This document shows positions 24,882 to 33,355 of a stretch of 64,000 bases of DNA, piece after piece. The notes beneath the pieces are model-generated. The model saw only the letters and a list, made by a program, of their open reading frames with translations. It had not been told where the DNA came from and made no database searches. Both the position numbers and the translations under genes were made by a program. Source of the stretch: RGIG3178 sp964533965 (GTDB taxonomy: Bacteria; Bacillota; Clostridia; Christensenellales; QAND01); contig CAZHNN010000008.1 of the NCBI GenBank assembly GCA_964533965.1, positions 1 through 64,000 on the forward strand, read 5' to 3'. The first letter of the stretch is position 1. Each line of letters starts with the position of its first letter.

Positions 24882-25607
24882 TTACAGCAGGCTGGCTGCT
24901 TGTTCGTCGAGTACAACAATCACGTTGGGATGCATTTGCACGATGGAAGCGGGCACTTCCTCCGTCACCTCGCCCTTGAGGGCTTTTGCTACGATCTTCG
25001 CCTTGCGCAGCCCCTTTGCGCAGAAGAACAGCTTACGAGCATGCATGATGTCGGCAGGTCCCATGGTAAGCCCGATGCTCGGCACTTTATCCAACCCGCC
25101 GTATTTATCCGCCAACGGGATGATATATTCTTCGGGCAGGCGGCAGACAACGGCGCTAGCGCCAAGCTTCGTTCCCGGCTGGCAGAAGCCCACGTGGCCG
25201 TTCTCACCAAATGGCAGGACCTGGGCATCCAGCCCACCCAGCGCTTCGATCTTTTGGACAAAGGCGTTGATGGCGGCCTGAGCATCCGGTGTGTCCGATT
25301 GGGGAAAACACCCGTTTTCAATCGGGATATCCACATGGTCGAACAGCTGCTCTTTCATGGGCAGATATCCTGAATCCTCGTGGCTAAACGGCAGGCCGAA
25401 GCGCACGTCCAGGTTAAATGTGTGCACCTGTTTGAAGCTCACCAGCCCCTCGCGGTAGAGGTTGACAAGCTCGCGATGGATACCGGTCGTGGTGGTGCCG
25501 GTAGCCATACCCAGGTTGGCATTTGGTTTCGCTGCAATCTCTGCGGCGAGCAACAAAGCCATCGTCCGTTCGAATTCCTGTTCGGTCTTGGTAACTACAA
25601 TACGCAA
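24882..25607 (-). CDS. NagB-like sugar-phosphate isomerase/deaminase homologue, copy 2
   Basis: A 241-aa paralogue of the neighbouring gene, similar along the whole length with identical positions for the altered catalytic set: D67, N136, H138, Q143 (FGENGHVGFCQPG). The phosphate loop MATGTTTTG is conserved. The start is TTG at 25607, with GGAGGG 8 bases upstream. First gene of the pair. The conserved fold and shared substitutions suggest a retained function for both copies rather than decay of one; the two may form a heteromer or act on related sugars. Confidence 0.8.
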   Translation of the reverse strand: MRIVVTKTEQEFERTMALLLAAEIAAKPNANLGMATGTTTTGIHRELVNLYREGLVSFKQVHTFNLDVRFGLPFSHEDSGYLPMKEQLFDHVDIPIENGCFPQSDTPDAQAAINAFVQKIEALGGLDAQVLPFGENGHVGFCQPGTKLGASAVVCRLPEEYIIPLADKYGGLDKVPSIGLTMGPADIMHARKLFFCAKGLRKAKIVAKALKGEVTEEVPASIVQMHPNVIVVLDEQAASLL

Positions 25608-26024
25608 CGATGTACCCTCCTTCGTCTTTGTTCATGGCAAACCATACAAACCCGAATTGGGCTTTTTAACCATTTGCTAGTAATAGATCAGATTCCGCAC
25701 GTTTTTTCTGCAGTGCAAACCCGCTTCTCAACACTTCTATCGGATGAATTTCATCAAAATCATGATTTCTATATACAAGAGTACTAATATATTTCTATTC
25801 ACAGGAACAGCCCGGACATGCCGGGACTTTCAATTTATGATAAATCAATATTTTGAAGAAATATATATCAAATTATATTAGTCGCGAGTATAAATACGGA
25901 TATAACCCTTATAAGACTCTTTTTCCCGAAGTATCGCCGAATGCTCGTTTCATACAAAGAAAAGCCCTCTATGGAGGGCTTTTTCGAATTTGAGACCAAT
26001 GGGTGAGCAAATGTCAATGTTTCC
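25608..26024. other. 417-bp AT-rich intergenic region
   Basis: Between the NagB-like pair and lpd. It contains the terminator at 25957-25986, a small CCCGG/CCGGG hairpin at about 25811-25825, and an AT-rich stretch at 25830-25900 that may carry a promoter for the pair, but I could not settle on one. No gene seen. Confidence 0.45.
25957..25986. terminator. terminator of the glycine cleavage operon
   Basis: AAAGCCCTC, loop of 4 bases, GAGGGCTTT, with T-rich flanks on both strands. It lies about 40 bases after the lpd stop on the minus strand. Confidence 0.85.
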
Positions 26025-27419
26025 TTATTTTCTTTTGGGCGCGCCGTGGATCGCCTTGTTCTCCGCGTCGAGCACCGCCTCGTAAAACGCCTCCGAAAGC
26101 GTCGGATGCGCATGGACGGTATGGGCGATGTCCTCTATCGTAAGCTTGTTCGAAACAGCAAGCGCGCCTTCATGTATGACGGTGCTCGCTTCCGCCACCA
26201 GCATGTGCACACCTACGATCCGCTTCGTCTCCGCTTCCGCCACCACTTTGACAAGGCCGAACTCCTCGCCCTGCGTAACCGCCTTGGCGTTTGCCCCCAG
26301 CATGAACCTTCCCGAGAGGATTGGGATGCTTCGGCTCATCGCCGCCTCCTCCGTTAGTCCCACTGAGGCGATCTCGGGATCGGTGAACACGACCGCGGGA
26401 ACTGCATCCCTATCAAGATGGGATGATAGCCCCATCATGCGCTCCACACAGACCCTGCCCTCTTCGGAGGCAACATGGGCCAACATGAGACCTCCTATGA
26501 CGTCTCCGATCGCATATACGCCCTCAACATTGGTCTGATAGTTTTCATCCACCTTGACACCGCGCTTGTCGAAGACAACGCCGATGCCCTCAAGGTTCAA
26601 TCCCGACACGTTGATGCCCCGCCCTGTCGCTACGAGCACCGCTCCAGCCTCAAAGCGCAGCTGCCCTCGTTTGTCCTCCGCCAAAACTTCCAGGCTGCCC
26701 TCTTCCGTCTGCCGGATTTCGGATACCCTCGTGTCGGTTGAGAATTTCATGCCGCCCTTTCGCAGCACTTGTGTCAGCCTTGCCACGAGATCGCGGTCCA
26801 CCTCATTCAATATCCGCGGCAGAAACTCCACCACCGTGATGTCGGTTCCAAAAGCATGGAATATGCCCGCAAGCTCCATGCCGATCACGCCGCCGCCAAT
26901 AACGACCATGCTCTTTGGTATCTCCCGTGTGTTCAACAGCTCATCGCTTGTAAAAACGCCCGGAAGATGTACGCCTTCAATCGGTGGCATGGCTGGCAAC
27001 GAGCCGGTCGCGACGATAACCTTATCGGCATCGATCTCGCGTTCTCCATGCTCTGTGACAACGTGAATCCTTTGGGGGGTGGCGAAGCTTGCGGCTCCCC
27101 GGACACATTCGATCCCGTTTGACTTCATCAGTTGCTCGATCCCGGCACAGAGCTTCGCCGTCACATTGCCTTTTCTGGACTGGATCGCCTCCATGTCGAT
27201 GGCAAAGCCGCCGTGTGTCACGCCGAACTCACAACTTCTCTGAAGTGTTTTTATTACCTGTGCATTCTGGTATAGCGCCTTGGTGGGGATGCATCCCCGG
27301 TTCAGGCATGTACCGCCAAGCTGCTCCTTTTCGATGAGGGTTACCGTCGCACCCAGCTGCGCTGCGCGGATAGCTGCAACGTACCCGCCGGGCCCGCCAC
27401 CGATGATCACAAGACGCAT
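26025..27419 (-). CDS. lpd: dihydrolipoamide dehydrogenase (glycine cleavage L-protein)
   Basis: A 464-aa flavoprotein that reoxidises the dihydrolipoyl arm of GcvH with NAD+. FAD motif IIGGGPGGYVAA at the N-terminus, redox disulphide C38-X4-C43 in GGTCLNRGCIPTKA, NAD-binding VVIGGGVIGME, and the dimer-interface HAHPTLSEAFYE with the catalytic His-Glu. No extra lipoyl domain. The ATG follows the gcvPB stop directly and its GGAGG overlaps the end of gcvPB. Last gene of the six-gene operon. Confidence 0.93.
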   Translation of the reverse strand: MRLVIIGGGPGGYVAAIRAAQLGATVTLIEKEQLGGTCLNRGCIPTKALYQNAQVIKTLQRSCEFGVTHGGFAIDMEAIQSRKGNVTAKLCAGIEQLMKSNGIECVRGAASFATPQRIHVVTEHGEREIDADKVIVATGSLPAMPPIEGVHLPGVFTSDELLNTREIPKSMVVIGGGVIGMELAGIFHAFGTDITVVEFLPRILNEVDRDLVARLTQVLRKGGMKFSTDTRVSEIRQTEEGSLEVLAEDKRGQLRFEAGAVLVATGRGINVSGLNLEGIGVVFDKRGVKVDENYQTNVEGVYAIGDVIGGLMLAHVASEEGRVCVERMMGLSSHLDRDAVPAVVFTDPEIASVGLTEEAAMSRSIPILSGRFMLGANAKAVTQGEEFGLVKVVAEAETKRIVGVHMLVAEASTVIHEGALAVSNKLTIEDIAHTVHAHPTLSEAFYEAVLDAENKAIHGAPKRK

Positions 27420-28880
27420 TTAGACCTCCTGTTTCCGATAGCGCAACACGGGCTGCCGCACCGCTTTCACCTCATCCAGCCGCCCCACAATTGTGTTGTG
27501 CGGTGCCGCATGAACGGTCTCCGGATTCTGCTCTACCTCATCGGCAATTTTCAGCATCGTCTCAATGAAGCTGTCCAGCGTTTCCAAAGGTTCCGTCTCC
27601 ACCGGTTCGATCATGATCGCTTCCTTGACGATGAGCGGAAAATACACGGTGGGCGGGTGGAAGCCGTAATCCAGCAGCCGTTTTGCGATGTCAAGCGTCG
27701 AAGCCCCAAGCTGCTTTTGCCTGTTGCCTGACAGCACAAACTCATGCATGCAGGTCCTGTCATAGGCCACTTCATAGCGGTCCTTGAGCTTATTCTTGAT
27801 ATAATTGGCGTTGAGCACCGCCGATTCGGACACCTGCCTCAAGCCGTCAGGCCCCATGGAAAGGATATAGGCATAGGCGCGTACCAATATTCCGAAATGC
27901 CCGTAGAAGCCCTTGACGCGTCCGATGGATTCGGGCTTATCAAAATCGAGATAGTATTTACTCCCATCGAATTCCACACTCGGGCATGGGAGGAACGGTA
28001 CGAGATCCTCCTTCACGCCGATCGGTCCCGCGCCGGGACCGCCGCCGCCATGCGGGGTGGAAAAGGTCTTGTGCAAATTCAGGTGCACGACGTCAAAGCC
28101 CATGTCGCCGGGGCGTGTGATGCCCAAAATAGCGTTGGCATTGGCGCCGTCGTAGTATAAAAGGCCTCCGCGTTCATGTACGATGCGGGCAATCTCCACG
28201 ATGTTCTCCTCGAACAGCCCAAGCGTGTTGGGGTTGGTCAGCATGAGCCCCGCCACATCGTCGCCCATGAGCTTTCTAAGCTCCTCGATGTCCACGCCTC
28301 CGCGCTCGTTGGATTTGACCTCAACGGTCTCATACCCTGCCGCAGCAGCCGAAGCCGGGTTCGTGCCGTGCGCCGAATCGGGAATCAGAATCTTTGTGCG
28401 GCCGATATCCCCGCGGTGCTCGTGGTATGCCTTTATGACCATGATGCCGGTCCATTCCCCGTGCGCGCCGGCGGCGGGCACAAGCGACATCTTTTTCATC
28501 CCCGTGATCTCGCACAACAGCATGTCCAAATGGTACATCAATTCCAATATACCCTGCGACGCGTCCTGCGGCTGATAAGGATGGGAACGTGCAAAGCCCT
28601 TGAGCCTTGCCATGTCCTCGTTGATCTTGGGGTTGTATTTCATCGTGCAGGAACCCAGAGGATAAAAACCCGTATCTACGCCGTAGTTTCGCATCGAAAG
28701 CCCGGTGAAATGCCTCACCGCGTCCGCCTCGCTCACCTCGGGCAACTCCGGCACCGTCTTTTTAAGAAACCCTTGTGAAAATACGGAGGCTGCATCAATA
28801 GTGGGCGTATCCAAAGCGGGCAGCTGATACCCCTTGCGTCCCTCAATGCTTTTTTCAAAGATGAGTTTTGTCTGCGCCAT
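27420..28880 (-). CDS. gcvPB: glycine dehydrogenase (decarboxylating) subunit 2
   Basis: The PLP-bearing half of the split P-protein, 486 aa, which decarboxylates glycine and hands the aminomethyl group to GcvH. The PLP lysine is K271 in HLNLHKTFSTPHGGGG, and the glycine-rich loop after it is complete. DSAHGTNPASAA and DGANANA are also conserved. It abuts gcvPA with no gap (ATG directly after the stop), as usual for the two-subunit type of Firmicutes and archaea. Confidence 0.95.
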   Translation of the reverse strand: MAQTKLIFEKSIEGRKGYQLPALDTPTIDAASVFSQGFLKKTVPELPEVSEADAVRHFTGLSMRNYGVDTGFYPLGSCTMKYNPKINEDMARLKGFARSHPYQPQDASQGILELMYHLDMLLCEITGMKKMSLVPAAGAHGEWTGIMVIKAYHEHRGDIGRTKILIPDSAHGTNPASAAAAGYETVEVKSNERGGVDIEELRKLMGDDVAGLMLTNPNTLGLFEENIVEIARIVHERGGLLYYDGANANAILGITRPGDMGFDVVHLNLHKTFSTPHGGGGPGAGPIGVKEDLVPFLPCPSVEFDGSKYYLDFDKPESIGRVKGFYGHFGILVRAYAYILSMGPDGLRQVSESAVLNANYIKNKLKDRYEVAYDRTCMHEFVLSGNRQKQLGASTLDIAKRLLDYGFHPPTVYFPLIVKEAIMIEPVETEPLETLDSFIETMLKIADEVEQNPETVHAAPHNTIVGRLDEVKAVRQPVLRYRKQEV

Positions 28881-30218
28881 CTATTCCACCGCCCTTTTCA
28901 CAAGCTCGTCGATCTGTGCCTTCGTGCGCTTCTCGGTCACAGCCACAAGGTAGTGATCCAAAAGCTCCGGATACTCAGAACTGACGTCGAATCCGCCCAA
29001 GATGCCATGGGAAAGGAGCTTACGGTTCAAATCCTTAACGTTCGGCTTGGATTTGAGTGTAAATTCCTTAAAAAACGGCGCGGTAAAAGCGGGCTCGAAT
29101 TGTCCCGTTCGGATGAGCTCAGCATACGCATAATGCGATTTTGATAGGCACTGTTCGGCCACTTCCCGAAGTCCCTGTTTGCCCATCACGGTCAAATAAA
29201 TCGTGTTGGCAAGGGCCATCAGCGCGTTGTTCGTGCAGATGTTGGAGGTGGCTTTCTCACGCCGTATGTGCTGCTCGCGCGTTTGCATCGTCAGCACAAA
29301 CGCCCGTTGCCCACGGCTGTCCGTTGTAGCCCCTACGATGCGGCCGGGCATGCTGCGCAACAGCTTCTGCGTGGCTGCCATAAACCCGACGTATGGGCCC
29401 CCAAAGGATAAAGGCACGCCCATCGGCTGACCATCTCCAACGGCAATATCCGCCCCCAGTTCTCCCGGTGACTGGAGAATGCCCAGCGAGATCGGATCGA
29501 CGCTTGCGATCATAAGCGCGCCCGCATCGTGCGCCAGGTCGGCGGCTTTTTTTATATCCTCCACATAACCGAAGAAGTTCGGGCTCTGCAATATGATAAC
29601 AGCCGTATTCGAATTGACAGCGCTTGTAAGCGCAGCCATGTCCACCGTGCCGTTTTCCATCGGCACCGTCTTGATCACAACGCCGTGCGCTGACAGATAC
29701 GTTTTCAACACCGCGCGGCTTTCGGGGTGAACCGTCTCTGAAACGACAACCTCATTGCGCCGCGTGGCACTGATGGCAAGATGCGCAGCCTCCGCCATGG
29801 CCGTAGCACCATCGTACACTGAGGCGTTTGCAACCTCGAGCCCCGTCAACTCGCAGATCATGGACTGGAACTCAAAAATCGCCTGCAGCGTGCCCTGGCT
29901 GATTTCCGGCTGGTACGGGGTATACGCCGTATAGAACTCCTGCCGCAGCAGCATGTGATCGATGATGGAAGGTATGTAGTGGTCATAGGCACCCGCGCCC
30001 AAAAAGCACGTGTAATCCTTTGCGCCAAGGTTGTTGTCCGACAGCTTCTGCAGATGGGCGGTCAATTCCAATTCGCTGTGGCTTTTGGGTATGGCAAGCG
30101 GGCGCTGCAAGCGCACGTCGCGCGGTATGTCCAAAAACAAATCTTCGATGTCTGCAAGATCCATGCTTTGGAGCATATCCCTTTGCTGCTCGGGGGTATT
30201 GGGTATATAGCGTTGCAT
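28881..30218 (-). CDS. gcvPA: glycine dehydrogenase (decarboxylating) subunit 1
   Basis: The N-terminal-half subunit of the split P-protein, 445 aa, with the family opening RYIPNTPEQQRDML and the FLGAGAYDHYIPS and TPYQPEISQGTLQ motifs. It lacks the PLP lysine, as expected for this subunit. The frame is open upstream into gcvH, but the ATG at 30218 lies one base after the gcvH stop with AGGAGAA in front, so it is the start. Forms an alpha2beta2 complex with GcvPB. Confidence 0.95.
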   Translation of the reverse strand: MQRYIPNTPEQQRDMLQSMDLADIEDLFLDIPRDVRLQRPLAIPKSHSELELTAHLQKLSDNNLGAKDYTCFLGAGAYDHYIPSIIDHMLLRQEFYTAYTPYQPEISQGTLQAIFEFQSMICELTGLEVANASVYDGATAMAEAAHLAISATRRNEVVVSETVHPESRAVLKTYLSAHGVVIKTVPMENGTVDMAALTSAVNSNTAVIILQSPNFFGYVEDIKKAADLAHDAGALMIASVDPISLGILQSPGELGADIAVGDGQPMGVPLSFGGPYVGFMAATQKLLRSMPGRIVGATTDSRGQRAFVLTMQTREQHIRREKATSNICTNNALMALANTIYLTVMGKQGLREVAEQCLSKSHYAYAELIRTGQFEPAFTAPFFKEFTLKSKPNVKDLNRKLLSHGILGGFDVSSEYPELLDHYLVAVTEKRTKAQIDELVKRAVE

Positions 30219-30219
30219 A

Positions 30220-30603
30220 CTACTTCTCCTGTTCGAGTAAAGCCTTATATCCTTTGGCATCCAAGAGCGTGTCAAGCTCGGTTTCATCGCTTATGTCCAC
30301 AACGATCATCCAGTTCTCATATGCGTCTGCATTGATAAGTTCCGGGTTGTCCAGCAACGCCGTGTTCGTCTCCGCCACTGTACCGGATACGGGTGCATAC
30401 AGCTCGGATACTGCTTTCACCGATTCCACAACGCCAAAGGATTTCCCGGCGCTGATCGTATCGCCTTCATTGGGCAGCTCGACAAATACGATGTCCCCCA
30501 GTGAATGCTGTGCATAGTCGGTGATGCCGATGACGGCCTTGCCGTTTTCAATCCTTACCCATTCGTGCTCGGTCGTGTAGCGCAGATTGTCCGGTACGTT
30601 CAT
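30220..30603 (-). CDS. gcvH: glycine cleavage system H protein
   Basis: A 127-aa lipoyl carrier protein that shuttles the aminomethyl group between P, T and L proteins. The lipoylated lysine is K63 in VVESVKAVSE; the HEWVR opening and the GDIVFVELP strand are typical. ATG with AGGAGG. Work on in vitro H-cluster assembly has implicated aminomethyl-lipoyl-H protein as the donor of the bridging dithiomethylamine ligand, which is relevant here because the hyd maturases are in the same window. Confidence 0.96.
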   Translation of the reverse strand: MNVPDNLRYTTEHEWVRIENGKAVIGITDYAQHSLGDIVFVELPNEGDTISAGKSFGVVESVKAVSELYAPVSGTVAETNTALLDNPELINADAYENWMIVVDISDETELDTLLDAKGYKALLEQEK

Positions 30604-30630
30604 GATTGTGATCCTCCTGTTATTGATTCT

Positions 30631-31725
30631 CTATTTGCGGTAGCGTTTTTTATAGAACGGTAAAGCGATCCGTTTGGCTCGAAGCGGCTTCTCCCGAATC
30701 ACGACGAACAGCTCGCCGTCCAGTGGGATCACGCCGCGCTCAACTATTGCCAGACCAAGGTTCTGCTTTAACGTCGGGGAAAAGCTGCCGGAGGTGACGT
30801 GCCCTATGACGCGATCATTTAGCATGATCTCATAACCGCCTCTTGCTATGCCCCGGTCCGTCATCGCAAATCCTATGAGCTCCCGTTTGATCCCGTTTTC
30901 CTTTTGCCGCAACAGCGCTTGTCTGCCAATAAAGTCCCCTTTGTCCAGCTTTACAAACATCGACAGGCCAGATTCAAGCGGGGAAATGTCGGGTGACAAT
31001 TCGTGGCCGTAGAGCGGAAGGCTAGCTTCAAAGCGCAGCGTATCCCGCGCGCCAAGGCCTGCCGGCACAAGGCCGAAATCCGCCCCCGCTTTTAAGATCT
31101 CATCCCAAACCCCGGGTGCATCCGCCGCATTCAGATAGAGTTCAAATCCGTCTTCCCCTGTGTATCCGGTGCGGGAAACGAGCGCGTTCACGCCCGCGAT
31201 CGGAACGTTGTCGGCAAAACGGAAAAAAGCGATGCTGTTGAGCGGATACTCCGTCAGCTCCTGTAGGATCTCTTCTGCTTTTGGCCCCTGCACCGCAAGC
31301 TGGGCATACTGACTCGAACGGTCATTCACCGCAACACCTTCCGGAGCCTTGCTCACAATCCATTGGAAATCCTTATCGGTATTGCTCGCGTTTACCACCA
31401 ATAAAAAGGATTCGGCGTTGTAACGGTACACCAAGAGGTCATCCACCACACCGCCGTCTTCATAACACATCGGGGCATACAGTACCTGATTGTCTGCCAT
31501 TTTCTGCACATCGCCCGTAACGAGCCGTTGCACAAAATCGAGCGCATAGCGCCCTTTGACATCGATCTCTCCCATGTGGGAGACATCAAAGAGTCCCGCG
31601 GCACTCCGCACGGCTTCATGTTCCGCGAGGATGCCGGAATATTGGACCGGAAGTTCCCACCCTCCAAAGTCCACCATTTTGCCGAATAGCTGCACATGCC
31701 GTTCATACAATGGCGTTCGTTTCAT
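30631..31725 (-). CDS. gcvT: glycine cleavage system T protein (aminomethyltransferase)
   Basis: A 364-aa tetrahydrofolate-dependent enzyme that releases ammonia and forms 5,10-methylene-THF from aminomethyl-GcvH. Conserved segments: GGWELPVQY near the start, FDVSHMGE, the TGYTGEDGFELY folate-site motif, and LGARDTLR. ATG at 31725 with AGAAGGAAG. Length normal. It lies between lplA (13 bases upstream) and gcvH (27 bases downstream). Confidence 0.95.
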   Translation of the reverse strand: MKRTPLYERHVQLFGKMVDFGGWELPVQYSGILAEHEAVRSAAGLFDVSHMGEIDVKGRYALDFVQRLVTGDVQKMADNQVLYAPMCYEDGGVVDDLLVYRYNAESFLLVVNASNTDKDFQWIVSKAPEGVAVNDRSSQYAQLAVQGPKAEEILQELTEYPLNSIAFFRFADNVPIAGVNALVSRTGYTGEDGFELYLNAADAPGVWDEILKAGADFGLVPAGLGARDTLRFEASLPLYGHELSPDISPLESGLSMFVKLDKGDFIGRQALLRQKENGIKRELIGFAMTDRGIARGGYEIMLNDRVIGHVTSGSFSPTLKQNLGLAIVERGVIPLDGELFVVIREKPLRAKRIALPFYKKRYRK

Positions 31726-31738
31726 GATCTTCCTTCTT

Positions 31739-32740
31739 TCAAAGGGTATTGTCTGTTCTCATCCACAGCGCGACATCGGCCGCGAGGGAATTCTCTTCGC
31801 TTTTTGAAAAACCGTACAGCGCGTCTGCCAGCTGCAATCGGCCGTATTCGATGCCAACAAGGCATTTGGCCATACGCTCAAACAGATCGGCGTCCATCGC
31901 GTCGGAATAGAGGCTTGCCTCTTGTACGACACCGCCGGTGATCACAAGCCCAAGCTCCACGCCGCCCCAGGGAAAGCGGTTCTCGAAATGTATGTCAAAG
32001 CACGGGTTTTTGCCTATGCGCCAGGTACGGCTCTGATACTTATCATAAAGAGGTGCAAATTCGCTCTTCTTTATCAGATCATCGGGATCAATCGGCACGC
32101 CCTCGCCACCGTATTCCGCGATAAACGCTTGCCGCATGGCTTGTCTGACATCATCCACCGTCAAGGATGGGACCAGCTCGCGAAGGTTGACCACCCTGGA
32201 TCTGACCGAATCGACGCCCTTGGACTGCATCTTCTGCACGGGCACGTTCAGGTATTGTTGCATCACGGTTGTATCCACATCCACGAGGATCGTTCCATGG
32301 TGAAAGGAGGTACGCTTCCCATGATAGAACGCGTTGCCGGAGAACTTCCGCCCTTGCGAGAGGATATCGTTTCTCCCGCTGAATTCAGCGCCGATACCAA
32401 GCGCCTTTACCGCAAGGAGGATGACGTTAAGCTGCCTGTGCAAGTCGTAATCTCCGTTTGGAACAAGAAAGGTAAAATTGAGGTTGCCAAGATCGTGGTA
32501 CACCGCGCCGCCACCCGACATCCTTCGCGCGAGCCTGCCACCGTCCTCTTCCAACGCCTGTAAATTGCATTCCCGGTAGGCATTCTGGTTTCGGCCGATC
32601 ACGACGGTGCGCTGGTTTTGCCAGAGGTAAAGCATGGCCTCGCCGTCCTGCACCTGTTGGAGCAGCAGCTCCTCGATCGCAAGGTTGCGATAGGGGTCAT
32701 ACCCGTTTCCTATGATAATTTTTGTTATGCTTTCAGGCAT
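31739..32740 (-). CDS. lplA: lipoate-protein ligase A
   Basis: A 333-aa ligase that activates free lipoate with ATP and attaches it to GcvH. Core motif RRMSGGGAVYHDLGNLNF, then GRKFSGNAF, and a C-terminal accessory domain (residues about 240-333). The open frame extends nine codons upstream to a TTG; AGGA at 8 bases supports the ATG at 32740. First gene of the glycine cleavage operon, which suggests that lipoylation is scavenging-dependent, since no lipA/lipB is in the window. Confidence 0.92.
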   Translation of the reverse strand: MPESITKIIIGNGYDPYRNLAIEELLLQQVQDGEAMLYLWQNQRTVVIGRNQNAYRECNLQALEEDGGRLARRMSGGGAVYHDLGNLNFTFLVPNGDYDLHRQLNVILLAVKALGIGAEFSGRNDILSQGRKFSGNAFYHGKRTSFHHGTILVDVDTTVMQQYLNVPVQKMQSKGVDSVRSRVVNLRELVPSLTVDDVRQAMRQAFIAEYGGEGVPIDPDDLIKKSEFAPLYDKYQSRTWRIGKNPCFDIHFENRFPWGGVELGLVITGGVVQEASLYSDAMDADLFERMAKCLVGIEYGRLQLADALYGFSKSEENSLAADVALWMRTDNTL

Positions 32741-32907
32741 TCTCTTCATCCTGTGTTTGCGCAGCAAAACGAACCGTATCGTCGTTGCGGCGCGGCTTTA
32801 TTTGGTATTGTTCAACATCTTATACACTTGTCCCTGTTCATCCTGGGATGAAGCAATTTACGGCAATGCCGGAAACGATTTCAACTCTTCGTGGAAAAAT
32901 CCAACTC

Positions 32908-32936
32908 ATTGTATCACTTTTAAAAAGGGGTTTCCA
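32908..32936 (-). promoter_or_regulatory. extended -10 promoter of the glycine cleavage operon
   Basis: Minus strand TGATACAAT (extended -10, TACAAT at 32908-32913) with a weak TGGAAA 17 bases upstream. Start site near 32900, giving a leader of about 160 bases to lplA. Confidence 0.55.
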
Positions 32937-33235
32937 GATTCAACGCAACCATCGGCAAGGGATCATTTGCCTCACAACTTCTTATAAATATACCGTTTTT
33001 ACCTCCTCCCCTGCCCGGCGTTTTGAAACTTCCAAGGCATAATATAGCATCTTGCAAAAGATTCATTGTTATAATCATGCGCATGAATCCATATTTTTTC
33101 GTATATTGTGTGCAATGCCCGTTCCTCACTATTCTAAAATTGTAATTTATAAATCGATCTGTTTCTACGAATACACAAGAACCTGGGTACGGCAACATAA
33201 CCCTTCCGGTAATTCCAGTACCAAAATTCGTCCAA

Positions 33236-33268
33236 TAAAAAATGGGACACCGGAGTCGGAGTCCCATA
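33236..33268 (-). terminator. terminator after the Fe-S protein gene
   Basis: Minus strand TGGGAC, 12-base loop containing TCCGACTCCGG, GTCCCA, followed by TTTTTTA; about 90 bases after the stop at 33356. Confidence 0.75.
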
Positions 33269-33355
33269 TATGGCAATACATTCCACATAGTTCAAGCATC
33301 ATGGTTATGATAAAAAATCAATGAATATGTGGAAACAATTGGTATCTCCCAGTTT

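Larger units (their letters stand above)
32741..33355. other. 615-bp intergenic region, glycine operon leader and upstream sequence
   Basis: Contains the lplA promoter (32908-32936), a 160-base leader, an inverted repeat GATTCAT/ATGAATC (33060-33089) and the terminator at 33236-33268. I looked for a tandem glycine riboswitch in the leader and saw none. No gene is supported. Confidence 0.5.

Noticed and set aside
32741..32900. Possible glycine riboswitch before the gcv operon
   Set aside because: The leader is long enough, but I saw neither the tandem aptamer arrangement nor the conserved core segments.
32920..33288. 122-codon minus-strand open frame in the gcv upstream region
   Set aside because: It includes the terminator and promoter, lacks a ribosome site and has no protein-like pattern.
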